A stretch of DNA of 64,000 bases from Pseudomonas sp. 8AS (GTDB taxonomy: Bacteria > Pseudomonadota > Gammaproteobacteria > Pseudomonadales > Pseudomonadaceae). The position numbers and the translations under genes are program-made. Below the pieces are notes generated by a model, which worked only from the letters and a program-made list of their open reading frames with translations, ran no database searches and was not told the DNA's origin. How positions within the stretch are numbered: position 1 is the stretch's first letter; every line of letters starts with the position of its first letter. The stretch lies in assembly GCF_902506505.1 (NCBI RefSeq), contig NZ_LR733406.1, positions 744,001 to 808,000 on the forward strand, in the 5' to 3' direction. Below are positions 44,508 to 55,189 of this stretch, one piece after another.

Positions 44508-44666
44508 GGGGCAGGCTCCATCGTCAAACCGTCATGGATAGATGACAGCAAGGCTTGTACCAAGGCGCGCCGGAACGCATTCCAGACTGCCGCGCAAGAA
44601 TTCCTTTTACTCCGGCAGGGCCCTGGGTAAGGGCAAGTCTGCCGGCGCAGCACTACAGTTGTGCGG

Positions 44667-45524
44667 TCAGTGACCGCGAATGGGCACGGGTTGCGGGTGC
44701 ATCACCGCGCGATGCCGCTCTTCCTCGAGAAACTTCATGATGATCGGCGCCACGGCCTCGGCGCGGGTCACCAGGAACAGGTGGCCATCGTCGATGACGT
44801 GGAACTCCGAGTTGGGGATGCGCCAGGCCAGCAGGCGCATGTTGACCAGCGGGATGAGCGGGTCATCGTCGCCGGCCAGTACCAGCGTAGGCTGCTTGAT
44901 CCGATGCAGCCAGTGGATGCTGGTCCAGCCGAGGCCGGCGAACAGCTGCCAGTAGTAGCCCATCTTGCCGCCCGAGCGCACCTTGCTGGCGTGCGCCAGG
45001 GCCAGCTTGGGATCGCGGCGGAAGGCGCCGCCGTAGATGTCCGGGGCGATATGCACGCCGTAGGAGGGCTGGATGTAGCGGCGCGGGCTGGCCATGCGCC
45101 AGAGCACCTTGGGCTTGCCCGGCACCATCACCGCGCCGGCCGAAGTGGCGGCCAGCACCAGCTTCTTGCAGCGCTCGGGGTAGTCGTGGGCGAACTGCTG
45201 GGCCAGCGCCCCGCCCCAGGACACGCCGATGGCGTTGACCTGGCCGTAGTCCAGATAGTCGAGCATGCGCGCGGCCAGCTTGGCCAGGCCGGGGAAGCGG
45301 TACGGGGCGCTGGGGGTGGAGGAGCCGCCGACGCCAGGGACGTCGAAGGCGATCACTTCCAGTTCCGGGTCGAGGGCCTGGACGAACGGCATCACCAGCT
45401 CGAGGTTGGCGCCGATGCCGTTGAAGATCAGCAGCGGCGTGAGCTTGCTGTTACCGGGGCGGACCGCGGTGCGGATGGTCTGGCCGTCCAGTTCGATGGT
45501 ACGGAATGCAAAAGGTTGCGGCAT
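44667..45524 (-). CDS. phaZ: Intracellular medium-chain PHA depolymerase
   Basis: PhaZ hydrolyses stored PHA to hydroxyacids on the granule. The 285-residue alpha/beta hydrolase has the box GVSWGG with S102, D221 (AGDDDPLIP) and H248 (DDGHLFLV), the same numbers as the P. putida triad. It lies between the two synthases, so synthesis and breakdown genes are interleaved as in other pseudomonads. Its start is at the ATG at 45524. Confidence 0.97.
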   Translation of the reverse strand: MPQPFAFRTIELDGQTIRTAVRPGNSKLTPLLIFNGIGANLELVMPFVQALDPELEVIAFDVPGVGGSSTPSAPYRFPGLAKLAARMLDYLDYGQVNAIGVSWGGALAQQFAHDYPERCKKLVLAATSAGAVMVPGKPKVLWRMASPRRYIQPSYGVHIAPDIYGGAFRRDPKLALAHASKVRSGGKMGYYWQLFAGLGWTSIHWLHRIKQPTLVLAGDDDPLIPLVNMRLLAWRIPNSEFHVIDDGHLFLVTRAEAVAPIIMKFLEEERHRAVMHPQPVPIRGH

Positions 45525-45605
45525 GCGCTAAGCCCTATGGTTTGATCCGTGGCGAGCCGATATCCAGCGCGGCTCTCCAGTGACCCACCGGCTGGGTGGG
45601 CAGGC

Positions 45606-45634
45606 GCTGCCCCGGCCTTGCCGGCCGGGGCAGC
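45606..45634. terminator. Strong hairpin between phaC1 and phaZ
   Basis: GCTGCCCCGGCC (45606-45617), loop of 5, GGCCGGGGCAGC (45623-45634), a perfect 12-bp stem. No T-run, but placed to terminate or reduce read-through from phaC1 into phaZ. Confidence 0.7.
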
Positions 45635-45707
45635 GGACGGCACTTCCAGGTGTCGTCGGCAGTACTGCGCAAGGTGCAGTGATACAGGTGATGTTGTTGT
45701 CGTGTGT

Positions 45708-47387
45708 CTAGCGCTCGTGCACGTAGGTGCCAGGGGCCGCCTCGCCGGCCGGATGGGCCTTGTTGCCGAGGCTGGTCGGCGACTTCTTCAGCTTGCCCGA
45801 GCGCTCGGCCAGCCAGTTCTGCCAGTGCAGCCACCAGGAGTCGGCATGCTTGGTGGCGCTGGCCTGCCAGGCGCGCGGGTCCAGCGGCATCTCGCTGTTG
45901 GTCATGTAGCGTGCCTTGGGGTTGCCCGGCGGGTTGAGGATGCTCTGGATATGCCCGCTGTTGGACAGCACGAACTCGCACTTGCCGCCGAACAGGTGGG
46001 CCGACTTGTAGCAGGAGTCCCACGGCGTGATGTGGTCGGTGGTGCCGGCCACGCAGAAGAAGTCGCAGGTGACCTGCTTGAGGTCGATCGGCGTGCCGCA
46101 GACTTCCAGCGCGCCGGCGCGGGTCAGTGGGTTGGTCTTGAACATCTCGATGAACTCGCCATGCAGGGCGGCCGGCAGGCGGGTGGTGTCGTTGTTCCAG
46201 TAGAGGATGTCGAACACCGGCGGCTCGTTGCCGAGCAGGTAGTTGTTGACCCAGTAGTTCCAGATCAGGTCGTTGGGGCGCATCCAGGCGAACACCTTGG
46301 CCATGTCGCTGCCTTCCAGCACGCCGCTCTGGTAGGAGCGGCGCTTGGCCACCTCCAGACTCTTCTCGTCGGCGAACAGGGCGACCTGGGTGTCCAGCTT
46401 GGTGTCCAGCACGCTGACCAGCAGGGTCAGGGCATGCACCTTGTGCTCGCCGAGGGCGGCGTAGTGGCCCAGCAGGGAGGCGGTGGTCAGGCCGCCGGAG
46501 CAGGCGCCGAGCATGTTGACGTCCTTGCTGCCGGTGATCGCCAGGATCACCTCGATGGCTTCCTTGAGCGCCTCGATGTAGGTCGACAGGCCCCACTCGC
46601 GCTGGGCCTTGGTCGGGTTGCGCCAGCTCACCACGAAGGTCTGGATGCCGTTGCGCAGGAGGAAGCGCGCCACGCTCTTTTCCGGCGACAGGTCGAATAC
46701 GTAGTACTTGTTGATCTGCGGCGGTACCACCAGCAGCGGACGCTCCTGCACCTGCTCGGTGATCGGCTTGTACTGGATCAGCTCCAGCAGGTCGTTGCGA
46801 AACACCACGGCGCCGTCGGTGGTGGCCAGGTTCTTGCCGACCTCGAAGGCGTCCATGTTCACCTGGCTGGGCATGCCGCCGTTGTGCACGATGTCCTTGG
46901 CCAGGTGCGAGAGGCCGTCGAGCAGGCTCTTGCCGCCGGTTTCGAAGAAGCGTTTGACCGCGGCCGGGTTGGCCATGCTGTTGGTCGGTGCCATGGCTTC
47001 GGTCATCAGGTTGATGACGAAGTGGCCGCGGCTGGTGTCCTGCTCGCTGAGGTGGCTGTCCTCGATCCACTCGTGCAGTTCCTTGCGCCAGGCTAGGTAG
47101 GTCTGCAGGTAGCGGCGGTACAGCGGGTTCTGACTCCAGGCCGGGTCGGCGAAACGACGGTCGCCTTCCTCGGGGGTCAGTTCCGACTGGCCGAGCAGAA
47201 CGTTCTTCAGCTCGAATACGAAATGGGTGGCATGTTTGGCACTGTGGAACGGTTGCTTCAGCGCTTGGGCGAGGACCATGCGGGCAGAGGTCAGAATGTC
47301 CTTGCCACGCAAGCCGATCACCGGGTTGAGGCCCAGGGTGCTTTCCGAGGCCTGCTGCTTCAAATCTTCGTTGTTCTTGTTGCTCAT
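45708..47387 (-). CDS. phaC1: Class II PHA synthase 1
   Basis: PhaC1 is the main medium-chain PHA polymerase. The 559-residue protein has the box GACSGG with C296, and the motifs SPEKSVARFLLRNGIQTF and PNDLIWNYWVNNYLLGNEPP. The D/H region is seen in HITPWDSCYKS and LSNSGHIQSI. It is the first gene of the minus-strand pha operon. Upstream 281 bp lack genes but hold a sigma54-like element (47510-47525) and an inverted repeat (47453-47463 with 47533-47543). Confidence 0.97.
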   Translation of the reverse strand: MSNKNNEDLKQQASESTLGLNPVIGLRGKDILTSARMVLAQALKQPFHSAKHATHFVFELKNVLLGQSELTPEEGDRRFADPAWSQNPLYRRYLQTYLAWRKELHEWIEDSHLSEQDTSRGHFVINLMTEAMAPTNSMANPAAVKRFFETGGKSLLDGLSHLAKDIVHNGGMPSQVNMDAFEVGKNLATTDGAVVFRNDLLELIQYKPITEQVQERPLLVVPPQINKYYVFDLSPEKSVARFLLRNGIQTFVVSWRNPTKAQREWGLSTYIEALKEAIEVILAITGSKDVNMLGACSGGLTTASLLGHYAALGEHKVHALTLLVSVLDTKLDTQVALFADEKSLEVAKRRSYQSGVLEGSDMAKVFAWMRPNDLIWNYWVNNYLLGNEPPVFDILYWNNDTTRLPAALHGEFIEMFKTNPLTRAGALEVCGTPIDLKQVTCDFFCVAGTTDHITPWDSCYKSAHLFGGKCEFVLSNSGHIQSILNPPGNPKARYMTNSEMPLDPRAWQASATKHADSWWLHWQNWLAERSGKLKKSPTSLGNKAHPAGEAAPGTYVHER

Positions 47388-47452
47388 CTACGACGCTCCA
47401 TTGTCCTGAGACGAATACCTGCACGCTGACACAGGGCGAGGGGCTGGTACTG

Positions 47453-47543
47453 CTCGGGTTACCGGTTGCGGAAGTTCTCCGCGCTTGCTCAACACCTGGC
47501 TATGCCAAATGCATGGAACCTGCCAGGTCCTTGGTTACCCGAG
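47453..47543. promoter_or_regulatory. Inverted repeat flanking the phaC1 promoter region
   Basis: CTCGGGTTACC (47453-47463) and GGTTACCCGAG (47533-47543) form an 11-bp inverted repeat with one mismatch, 69 bp apart, bracketing the sigma54-like element. The spacing suggests a pair of half-sites for a looping regulator or the two arms of a repeat. Confidence 0.45.
47510..47525 (-). promoter_or_regulatory. Sigma54-like promoter element upstream of phaC1
   Basis: On the minus strand TGGCAG-N5-ATGCA has GG and GC exactly 10 nt apart, as in -24/-12 promoters (consensus TGGCAC-N5-TTGCA). It would start transcription about 110 nt before the phaC1 ATG. A sigma54 role in PHA synthesis has been proposed for P. 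aeruginosa. Two bases differ from consensus. Confidence 0.5.
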
Positions 47544-47668
47544 TTTCTACTTTTGCGCAAGTTCGCCGATCCTGATGGGATTGCGCGCGGCAGTATGCCC
47601 AGGCACTTTAGAAAGTGCGCCCTAACCGTTAAGACAATATTGCGCGGGGCCGATCCAGGGGGCCGACC

Positions 47669-48040
47669 CTAGAGCATCAGCTTGACGATGGACTCGTTCG
47701 GGTCGCGGGATTTTCCGGCCGTGGCCAGCGCGGCGAGGTAGTCGGCCCAGAGTTCGTCGTGGCGGGTGGCCAGCTGATAGAGGTAGTCCCAGGTGAACAA
47801 TCCGCTGTCATGGCCGTCGTCGAAGCACAGTTTCAGTGCGTAATTGCCGGCCGGCTCCAGGCGGCTGAGGCCGACGCCGAGCTTGCCGGTTTGCAGTATG
47901 GGTTTGCCGTGGCCCTGCACCTCGGCCGAGGGCGAGTGCACGCGGAGGAATTCGGCGCTGAGGCTGTAGCACTGCGCGCCGTAATGCAGCTCCAGGGTCT
48001 TGGAGGCCTTGTGCAGTTTGATCGAGCTGGGCATGCGCAT
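47669..48040 (-). CDS. DUF971 (GBBH-like) domain protein
   Basis: The 123-residue protein is a single GBBH-like N-terminal domain: HYGAQCYSLSAEFLRVHSPSAEVQGHG, then ALKLCFDDGHDSGLFTWDYLYQLATRHDELWADYLAAL. Similar domains bind metal in carnitine-related dioxygenases and appear next to hslUV in many proteobacteria. Function is unknown. The start at the ATG at 48040 has GGAA upstream; an ATG at 48034 is also possible. It is 55 bp after hslU and probably cotranscribed with it. Confidence 0.85.
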   Translation of the reverse strand: MRMPSSIKLHKASKTLELHYGAQCYSLSAEFLRVHSPSAEVQGHGKPILQTGKLGVGLSRLEPAGNYALKLCFDDGHDSGLFTWDYLYQLATRHDELWADYLAALATAGKSRDPNESIVKLML

Positions 48041-48095
48041 GGATGGGCTTCCGGGAAACGGGTGGACAATGCAGGGCATTATCCACCCGCGGCCA

Positions 48096-49436
48096 TCAGA
48101 GGATATAGCGCGACAGGTCTTCGTCCTGGGCCAGCTCGCCGAGGTGGCTGTTGACGTAGGCGGCGTCGATGCGGATCGGCTGCTCGTCATGCTGGGCGGC
48201 CAGGTCGCCGGCGCTGAAGGAAACTTCCTCGAGCAGGCGTTCGAGCAGGGTGTGCAGGCGCCGCGCGCCGATGTTCTCGGTCTTCTCGTTGACCTGCCAG
48301 GCGATCTCGGCGATGCGCTGGATGCCGTCCGGGAGGAACTCGATCCGCAGTCCTTCGGTCTGTAGCAGCGCGCAGTACTGCTCGGTCAGCGCCGCGTGCG
48401 GTTCGGTGAGGATGCGCTCGAAGTCCTGCGGCGACAGGGCCTTGAGTTCGACGCGGATCGGCAGGCGACCCTGCAGCTCGGGCACCAGGTCGCTGGGTTT
48501 GGACAGGTGGAAGGCGCCGGAGGCGATGAACAGGATGTGGTCGGTCTTGACCATGCCCAGCTTGGTGTTGACCGTGCAGCCCTCGATCAGCGGCAGCAGG
48601 TCGCGCTGCACACCTTCGCGGGACACATCGGCGCCGCCGACATTGCCGCGCTTGGCCACCTTGTCGATTTCGTCGATGAACACGATACCGTGCTGCTCCA
48701 CCGCTTCCAGGGCCTTGGCCTTGAGTTCTTCCTCGTTGACCAGGCGCGCGGCTTCCTCGTCGCGCACCAGCTTGAGGGCCTCCTTGACCTTGAGCTTGCG
48801 GCTCTTCTTCTTGCCCTTGGACAGGCCGGAGAACAGGCTCTGCAGCTGGTTGGTCATCTCCTCCATGCCCGGCGGGGTCATGATCTCGACGCCGGCCGGC
48901 TGCTCGGCCACTTCGATCTCGATCTCCTTGTCGTCCAACTGGCCCTCGCGCAGGCGCTTGCGGAACAGCTGGCGGGTGTTGGAGTCGTGGCTCGGCGCCG
49001 GGTCCTCGTTGAAGCCGGTGCGCGCCGGCGGCAGCAGGGCGTCGAGGATGCGCTCCTCGGCGGCGTCTTCGGCGCGCATGCCCATCTTCTGCACTTCCTG
49101 CTCGCGCAGCATCTTCAGCGCGGCATCGGCCAGGTCGCGGATGATCGATTCGACGTCGCGGCCGACATAGCCGACCTCGGTGAACTTGGTCGCCTCGACC
49201 TTGAGGAACGGAGCATTGGCCAGCTTGGCCAGGCGGCGGGCGATCTCGGTCTTGCCGACCCCGGTGGGGCCGATCATCAGGATGTTCTTCGGCGTGACTT
49301 CCTGACGCAGCTCGGCGGGCAGCTGCATGCGCCGCCAGCGGTTGCGCAGGGCGATGGCCACGGCGCGCTTGGCGTCGTCCTGGCCGATGATGTGGCGGTT
49401 GAGTTCGGAAACGATCTCGCGGGGCGTCATGGGCAT
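48096..49436 (-). CDS. hslU: ATP-dependent protease ATPase subunit HslU
   Basis: HslU is the AAA+ unfoldase of the HslUV protease. The 446-residue product has Walker [16 protein letters not shown] (about residues 55-69), Walker B FIDEIDK, and a sensor region near [25 protein letters not shown]. The pore motif region [18 protein letters not shown] ([18 protein letters not shown]) is intact, and the C-terminal end (LSRYIL) is the HslV-docking tail. It follows hslV by 23 bp. Expressed from the heat-shock promoter upstream of hslV. Confidence 0.98.
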   Translation of the reverse strand: MPMTPREIVSELNRHIIGQDDAKRAVAIALRNRWRRMQLPAELRQEVTPKNILMIGPTGVGKTEIARRLAKLANAPFLKVEATKFTEVGYVGRDVESIIRDLADAALKMLREQEVQKMGMRAEDAAEERILDALLPPARTGFNEDPAPSHDSNTRQLFRKRLREGQLDDKEIEIEVAEQPAGVEIMTPPGMEEMTNQLQSLFSGLSKGKKKSRKLKVKEALKLVRDEEAARLVNEEELKAKALEAVEQHGIVFIDEIDKVAKRGNVGGADVSREGVQRDLLPLIEGCTVNTKLGMVKTDHILFIASGAFHLSKPSDLVPELQGRLPIRVELKALSPQDFERILTEPHAALTEQYCALLQTEGLRIEFLPDGIQRIAEIAWQVNEKTENIGARRLHTLLERLLEEVSFSAGDLAAQHDEQPIRIDAAYVNSHLGELAQDEDLSRYIL

Positions 49437-49459
49437 GGGGTGGGCTCCGGAAGCCGCGC

Positions 49460-49990
49460 TTATTCGGCGCAGTCTTCTTCCTCGATGGTTAGATTCTGAT
49501 TGGTGAAGACACAGATGGAGCCGGCAATGTTCAACGCGGTTTCAGTGATCTCGCGGGCGCTCAGTTCGGTCTTCTGCAGCAGGGCCATGGCCGCGGCCTG
49601 GGCGAAGCCGCCGCCGGAGCCCATGGCGATCAGGCCGTGTTCGGGCTCGACCACGTCGCCGTTGCCGGTGATGATCAAGGAGGCGTCCTTGTTGGCCACT
49701 GCCAGCATGGCTTCCAGGCGGCTCAGCGAGCGGTCGGTGCGCCAGTCCTTGGCCAGTTCGACGGCGGCGCGGACCAGGTGGCCCTGATGTTTCTCCAGCT
49801 GGCCCTCGAAACGCTCGAACAGGGTGAAGGCGTCGGCGGTGGCGCCGGCGAAGCCGGCCAGCACCTGGCCGTGATAGAGGCGGCGGACCTTCTTGGCGTT
49901 GCCTTTCATCACGGTATTGCCGAGCGATACCTGGCCGTCGCCGCCCATGACGACTTTGCCGTTGCGGCGCACTGAAACGATGGTGGTCAA
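49460..49990 (-). CDS. hslV: ATP-dependent protease peptidase subunit HslV
   Basis: HslV is the proteasome-like peptidase whose catalytic residue is the Thr exposed after Met removal. The start must therefore be the TTG at 49990, giving [11 protein letters not shown] and 176 residues, the length of E. coli HslV. The GTG at 50005 would add METLP before it and block the Thr. GGAGA lies about 8 nt upstream of the [18 protein letters not shown] and GAGG-type [14 protein letters not shown] complete the active site region. The promoter is sigma32-like (50038-50065). Confidence 0.95.
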   Translation of the reverse strand: MTTIVSVRRNGKVVMGGDGQVSLGNTVMKGNAKKVRRLYHGQVLAGFAGATADAFTLFERFEGQLEKHQGHLVRAAVELAKDWRTDRSLSRLEAMLAVANKDASLIITGNGDVVEPEHGLIAMGSGGGFAQAAAMALLQKTELSAREITETALNIAGSICVFTNQNLTIEEEDCAE

Positions 49991-50037
49991 GGGGAGAGTC
50001 TCCACGCGGCGGGGCGAAGTTGCCCGAATGGAGAATC

Positions 50038-50065
50038 AGATGGGGTGGCCGGCCCGGCTTTTCAA
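50038..50065 (-). promoter_or_regulatory. Near-consensus sigma32 heat-shock promoter of hslVU
   Basis: On the minus strand TTGAAA (50065-50060), 14 bp, CCCCATCT (50045-50038). This matches the sigma32 consensus (CTTGAAA, 11-16 bp, CCCCATNT) except for the first base of the -35. Transcription would begin near 50031, about 40 nt before the hslV start. Confidence 0.9.
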
Positions 50066-50107
50066 CCGGGCGGGCAAAAAACGCGGATCAGAGGCGGCTC
50101 ATGAGAT

Positions 50108-50213
50108 CGCGAGCTAAGGCCAGGCAAGGCGAAAGTTGGCGAAGGCGCGCAGTTTACAAGCCGTAAATGAGCAGCCTGAGCCTGCTTTCAACGCAGCATG
50201 GCCGACGCGCAGC
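50108..50213 (+). repeat. Dispersed 106-bp repeat, copy B
   Basis: Aligns without gaps to the minus strand of 25618-25723 (about 84% identity by eye; blocks AGGCGAAAGT, GCAGTTTAC, GTAAATGAGCA, GCTTTCAACGC, ATGGCCGACGCGC). It fills most of the gap between the SPOR gene stop and the hslV promoter. The two ends of similarity are sharp, with no obvious terminal inverted repeat or target duplication that I could verify. Confidence 0.85.
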
Positions 50214-50230
50214 AGCTCGTGAGCTGCCTC

Positions 50231-50923
50231 TCAGCGCGACTGGCGTTGCTGTAACAATAGATTGCTGAAGCCGCTGCCGGCCAGCTGCTTCTGCGCGCTG
50301 GCCAGTTGCTCGCGGTTGGCGTAGGGGCCGACCAGCACGCGGTACCAGGTTTCCTCGCGCACCGTGCCGGACTCCACCTGCACGTTCTGGCCGAGCAGGA
50401 TGATCTGCGCGCGCACCTTGTCGGCATCGTCCTGCTTGCGGAACGAGCCGGCCTGGAGGAAGAACAGGGTAGTGGCCGGCGCCTTGGCCACCACCGGCGG
50501 GGGCGGTGGGGTCTGGCCATTGAGCAGGGCCTCGGCGCGGGCCGCATCGATCTTCGCCGCTTCCTCCGGGGTGACCGGTTTGCTCTCGGCGGCTTGCTTT
50601 TCGGTCGGCAGAGCCTCCGGCGGCACTATCACCTCCGACTCCGGCAGCAGGGTGTAGAAGTCGTACTTGGGCTTGGCGGCCTCCGGCTTGGCGGATGGCG
50701 CCTTGGCCGGTTCGCCAGCCTGCGCCGTGCGCGGGCTCGCCTGCTCGGGCTTGTCGCGCTTGATGCCGTCGCGGCCCGGCTCGAGGCTGAACAGGAACAC
50801 CATGAAGCCGCCGATCACCAGGCCGCAGGCCAGCCACACCCAGCCCGGTACCGGCTTCTTCGCCGGTGCCTGGTAGCGGCTCGCGCCGCGTTTGGGTGCC
50901 GGCTTCTTCTTCGCTGCCGCCAC
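50231..50923 (-). CDS. SPOR-domain membrane protein (FtsN-like)
   Basis: The 230-residue protein has a basic cytoplasmic N-terminus, one membrane helix (VWLACGLVIGGFMVFLF, about 29-45), a long Pro/Ala/Glu-rich periplasmic linker, and a C-terminal SPOR domain (TLFFLQAGSFRKQDDADKVRAQI...RVLVGPYANREQLASAQKQL). SPOR domains bind denuded peptidoglycan at division sites, so a septal role like FtsN is likely. It starts with GTG directly next to the argS stop (0 bp), and is probably cotranscribed with argS and priA. Confidence 0.88.
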   Translation of the reverse strand: MAAAKKKPAPKRGASRYQAPAKKPVPGWVWLACGLVIGGFMVFLFSLEPGRDGIKRDKPEQASPRTAQAGEPAKAPSAKPEAAKPKYDFYTLLPESEVIVPPEALPTEKQAAESKPVTPEEAAKIDAARAEALLNGQTPPPPPVVAKAPATTLFFLQAGSFRKQDDADKVRAQIILLGQNVQVESGTVREETWYRVLVGPYANREQLASAQKQLAGSGFSNLLLQQRQSR

Positions 50924-52702
<1,779 letters not shown>

Positions 52703-52735
52703 TTATAGAGGCAGGCATCCGTTGCAGGCGAGCGC

Positions 52736-52751
52736 GTAGGGTGCGCCGTGC
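52736..52751 (+). repeat. Fragment of the GTAGGGTGCG intergenic repeat
   Basis: GTAGGGTGCGCCGTGC, matching the start of the repeat read on the minus strand at 33932-33882. Only one arm is clear here. It lies in the argS-priA gap. Confidence 0.5.
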
Positions 52752-52809
52752 TAACCCGGGCGTGAATTGCGCCTGTGCACGTCTAGGGGCGACTTATCGG
52801 CGGTGCGAT

Positions 52810-55029
52810 TCAGAACAGATCGATGGGGTCGACATCCAGCGACCAGCGCACGGCACGGCCGCCCGGCATGGCTTCGAGGATCGGCAGCCAGGCCGCCAGC
52901 AGCTTGTGCAGCGGCACGCGGCTGGCGCACTGCAGCAGGAGCTGGGCGCGGTGGCGGCCGGCGCGGCGCTCCATCGGTGCGGGAACCGGGCCGAGCAGCT
53001 CGATGGCCGGCAGCTGCAGTTCCTGCTGCAGCTGTTCGGCGTAGCTGCAGGCCTCGTCAAGGAAGGCCTCGGCCTGGCCCGGCTTGTGCGCCTCGGCGCG
53101 CAGCAGGGCGAGGTGGGCGAACGGCGGCAGGCCGGCGCCGCGGCGCTCGCTCAAGGCCTGCTCGGCGAAGGCCTGGTAGCCCTGCTCGGTGAGCTGGACC
53201 AGCAGGGGGTGGTCGGCCAGGTGGGTCTGGATGATCACCTTGCCCGGCTCCTCGGCCCGTCCCGCGCGGCCGGCGACCTGGACGATCAGCTGGGCCATGC
53301 GCTCGCTGGCGCGGAAATCGGCGGAGAACAGGCCGCCGTCGGCGTCGAGGATCGCCACCAGGGTCACCCGCGGGAAGTGGTGGCCCTTGGCGAGCATCTG
53401 CGTGCCGACCAGCAGGCACGGCTCGCCGCGCTGCACGGTGTGGAACAGGCGGTCCATGGCGCCCTTGCGCGCGGTGCTGTCGCGGTCGACGCGCAGCACC
53501 GGGAAGTCCGGGAAGAGGATGCCCAGGCGCTCCTCGGCGCGCTCGGTGCCGGCGCCGACCGGACGTAGGTCGACGGTGCCGCAGTCCGGGCACTGTCGCG
53601 GCGGCCGTTCGGCATGCCCGCAGTGGTGGCAGCGCAGCTCGCCGGAGCGCTGGTGCAGGGTCATCCGCGCGTCGCAGCGCTGGCACTGGCTGATCCAGCC
53701 GCAGTCGTGGCACAGCAGGGTGGGGGCGAAGCCGCGGCGGTTGAGGAATACCAGCACCTGCTGGCCGGCCGCCAGGGTCTGGCCGATGGCCTGCTGCAGC
53801 GGTCCGGAAATGCCGGAGTCGAGCGGCCGGCTCTTCACGTCCAGGCGCAGGAAGCGCGGCGGCTGGGCGCCGCCGGCGCGCTGGGTCAGCTTGAGCAGGG
53901 CGTAGCGGCCGGCGTGGGCGTTGTGCAGGCTTTCCAGGGAGGGCGTGGCCGAGCCGAGGACGATCGGCAGGTTTTCCTGGCGGGCGCGCACCAGGGCCAG
54001 GTCGCGGGCGTGGTAGCGCAGGCCTTCCTGCTGCTTATAGGAGGCGTCGTGCTCCTCGTCGATGATGATCAGGCCGGGGTTCTTCAACGGGGTGAACAGC
54101 GCCGAGCGGGTGCCGATGACGATATCGGCCTCGCCGTCGCGCGCCGCCAGCCAGGCGTCCAGGCGCTCGCGGTCGTTGACTCCGGAGTGCAGCAGGGCGA
54201 TGCGCGCGTTGAAGCGGCGGGCGAAGCGCTCCAGGGTCTGCGGGCCGAGGTTGATCTCCGGGATCAGCACCAGCGCCTGCTTGCCGGCCTCCAGGCAGTG
54301 GCGGATCAGTTGCAGGTAGACCTCGGTCTTGCCGCTGCCGGTGACGCCGTAGAGGAGGAAGGCATGGAAGCCGTGCATGCCCGCCTGCACGCTGTGGAAG
54401 GCGGCGCGCTGTTCGGCGTTCAGCGGCAGCTCCGGCTGGGCCAGCCAGCCGCCGTGACGGACCGGCGCGGTGCTGCGGCGGATCTCGACCTGCACCAGGC
54501 CCTTCTCCAGCAGCAGGTCGAGGCTGTCCTTGTTCAGTTGCAGCTTGCTCAGCAGGCTGTGCGCCACGCCGTGGGGGTGCTGGGCCAGGGTGCGCAGGGC
54601 CTCGCGCTGGCGCGGCGCGCGGGCCAGGCGCGGGTCGTCCAGGTCGGCTCCCGCGCTGGCGTGCCAGAAGCGCTCCTGGCGCGCCTCGGCCGGTTCGCCC
54701 TGGCGCAGCAGCACCGGCAGGGCCCAGCTGAGGGTGTCGCCGAGGCTGTGCTGGTAGTACTGCGCCGTCCACAGGCACAGCCTGAACAGCGGAGTCGGCA
54801 GCGGCGTGCGGCGGTCGAGCAGCTGCAGGGCCGGCTTGAGCTTGTCCAGGGGCACTTCGCTGTGCTCGACCACCTCGATCAGCACGCCGACCATCTCGCG
54901 CCGGCCGAATGGCACGCGCAGGCGCATGCCCGGCTGCAGGGCGCTGCGCGGCACGCCGGCGGGGGGGCGGTAGTCGAACAGGCGGCGCAGCGGCGAGGGC
55001 AGGGCGAGGCGTAGAATGGTGTCGGGCAC
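52810..55029 (-). CDS. priA: Primosomal protein N' (replication-restart helicase PriA)
   Basis: PriA reloads the replisome at stalled forks. The 739-residue product from the GTG at 55029 (GGAG 8 nt upstream) has the 3' DNA-end-binding N-terminal domain. Walker A is YGVTGSGKTEVY (228-235 core), followed by the DEEH motif and QQEGLRYHARDLALVRA. The zinc module consists of paired cysteines in LLCHDCGWISQCQRCDARM and HCGHAERPPRQCPDCG. Helicase motifs V-VI (GRAGR) follow. Length is typical. It is divergent from rpmE. Confidence 0.97.
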   Translation of the reverse strand: MPDTILRLALPSPLRRLFDYRPPAGVPRSALQPGMRLRVPFGRREMVGVLIEVVEHSEVPLDKLKPALQLLDRRTPLPTPLFRLCLWTAQYYQHSLGDTLSWALPVLLRQGEPAEARQERFWHASAGADLDDPRLARAPRQREALRTLAQHPHGVAHSLLSKLQLNKDSLDLLLEKGLVQVEIRRSTAPVRHGGWLAQPELPLNAEQRAAFHSVQAGMHGFHAFLLYGVTGSGKTEVYLQLIRHCLEAGKQALVLIPEINLGPQTLERFARRFNARIALLHSGVNDRERLDAWLAARDGEADIVIGTRSALFTPLKNPGLIIIDEEHDASYKQQEGLRYHARDLALVRARQENLPIVLGSATPSLESLHNAHAGRYALLKLTQRAGGAQPPRFLRLDVKSRPLDSGISGPLQQAIGQTLAAGQQVLVFLNRRGFAPTLLCHDCGWISQCQRCDARMTLHQRSGELRCHHCGHAERPPRQCPDCGTVDLRPVGAGTERAEERLGILFPDFPVLRVDRDSTARKGAMDRLFHTVQRGEPCLLVGTQMLAKGHHFPRVTLVAILDADGGLFSADFRASERMAQLIVQVAGRAGRAEEPGKVIIQTHLADHPLLVQLTEQGYQAFAEQALSERRGAGLPPFAHLALLRAEAHKPGQAEAFLDEACSYAEQLQQELQLPAIELLGPVPAPMERRAGRHRAQLLLQCASRVPLHKLLAAWLPILEAMPGGRAVRWSLDVDPIDLF

Positions 55030-55093
55030 AACAGGCTCCCAATGGACGCGGCGATGCTAACACGGCCGCGCGTCGCCCTGAGCGACGGGTGGC

Positions 55094-55121
55094 TTGCGCG
55101 GCTGGCGGGCTCTGGTATGAT
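55094..55121 (+). promoter_or_regulatory. Putative sigma70 promoter of rpmE
   Basis: TTGCGC (55094-55099), 16 bp, TATGAT (55116-55121, 5/6 to the -10 consensus). The leader to the ATG at 55190 is about 62 nt. Confidence 0.6.
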
Positions 55122-55189
55122 CCGCGGCCTATTTCCGTGCGGTACCCGGCAGCAAGCCTGGTGGCGGCACACCAACCGAGGAAAGTGCG

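Noticed and set aside
44612..44645. CCGGCAG...CTGCCGG inverted repeat between phaC2 and phaZ as a terminator
   Set aside because: Only 7 bp pair across a loop of 20 nt and no T-run follows; not strong enough to call.
50050..50085. GC-rich hairpin near the hslV promoter as a terminator for the SPOR gene
   Set aside because: On the minus strand the T-run precedes the stem instead of following it, and the region is better explained as the sigma32 promoter.
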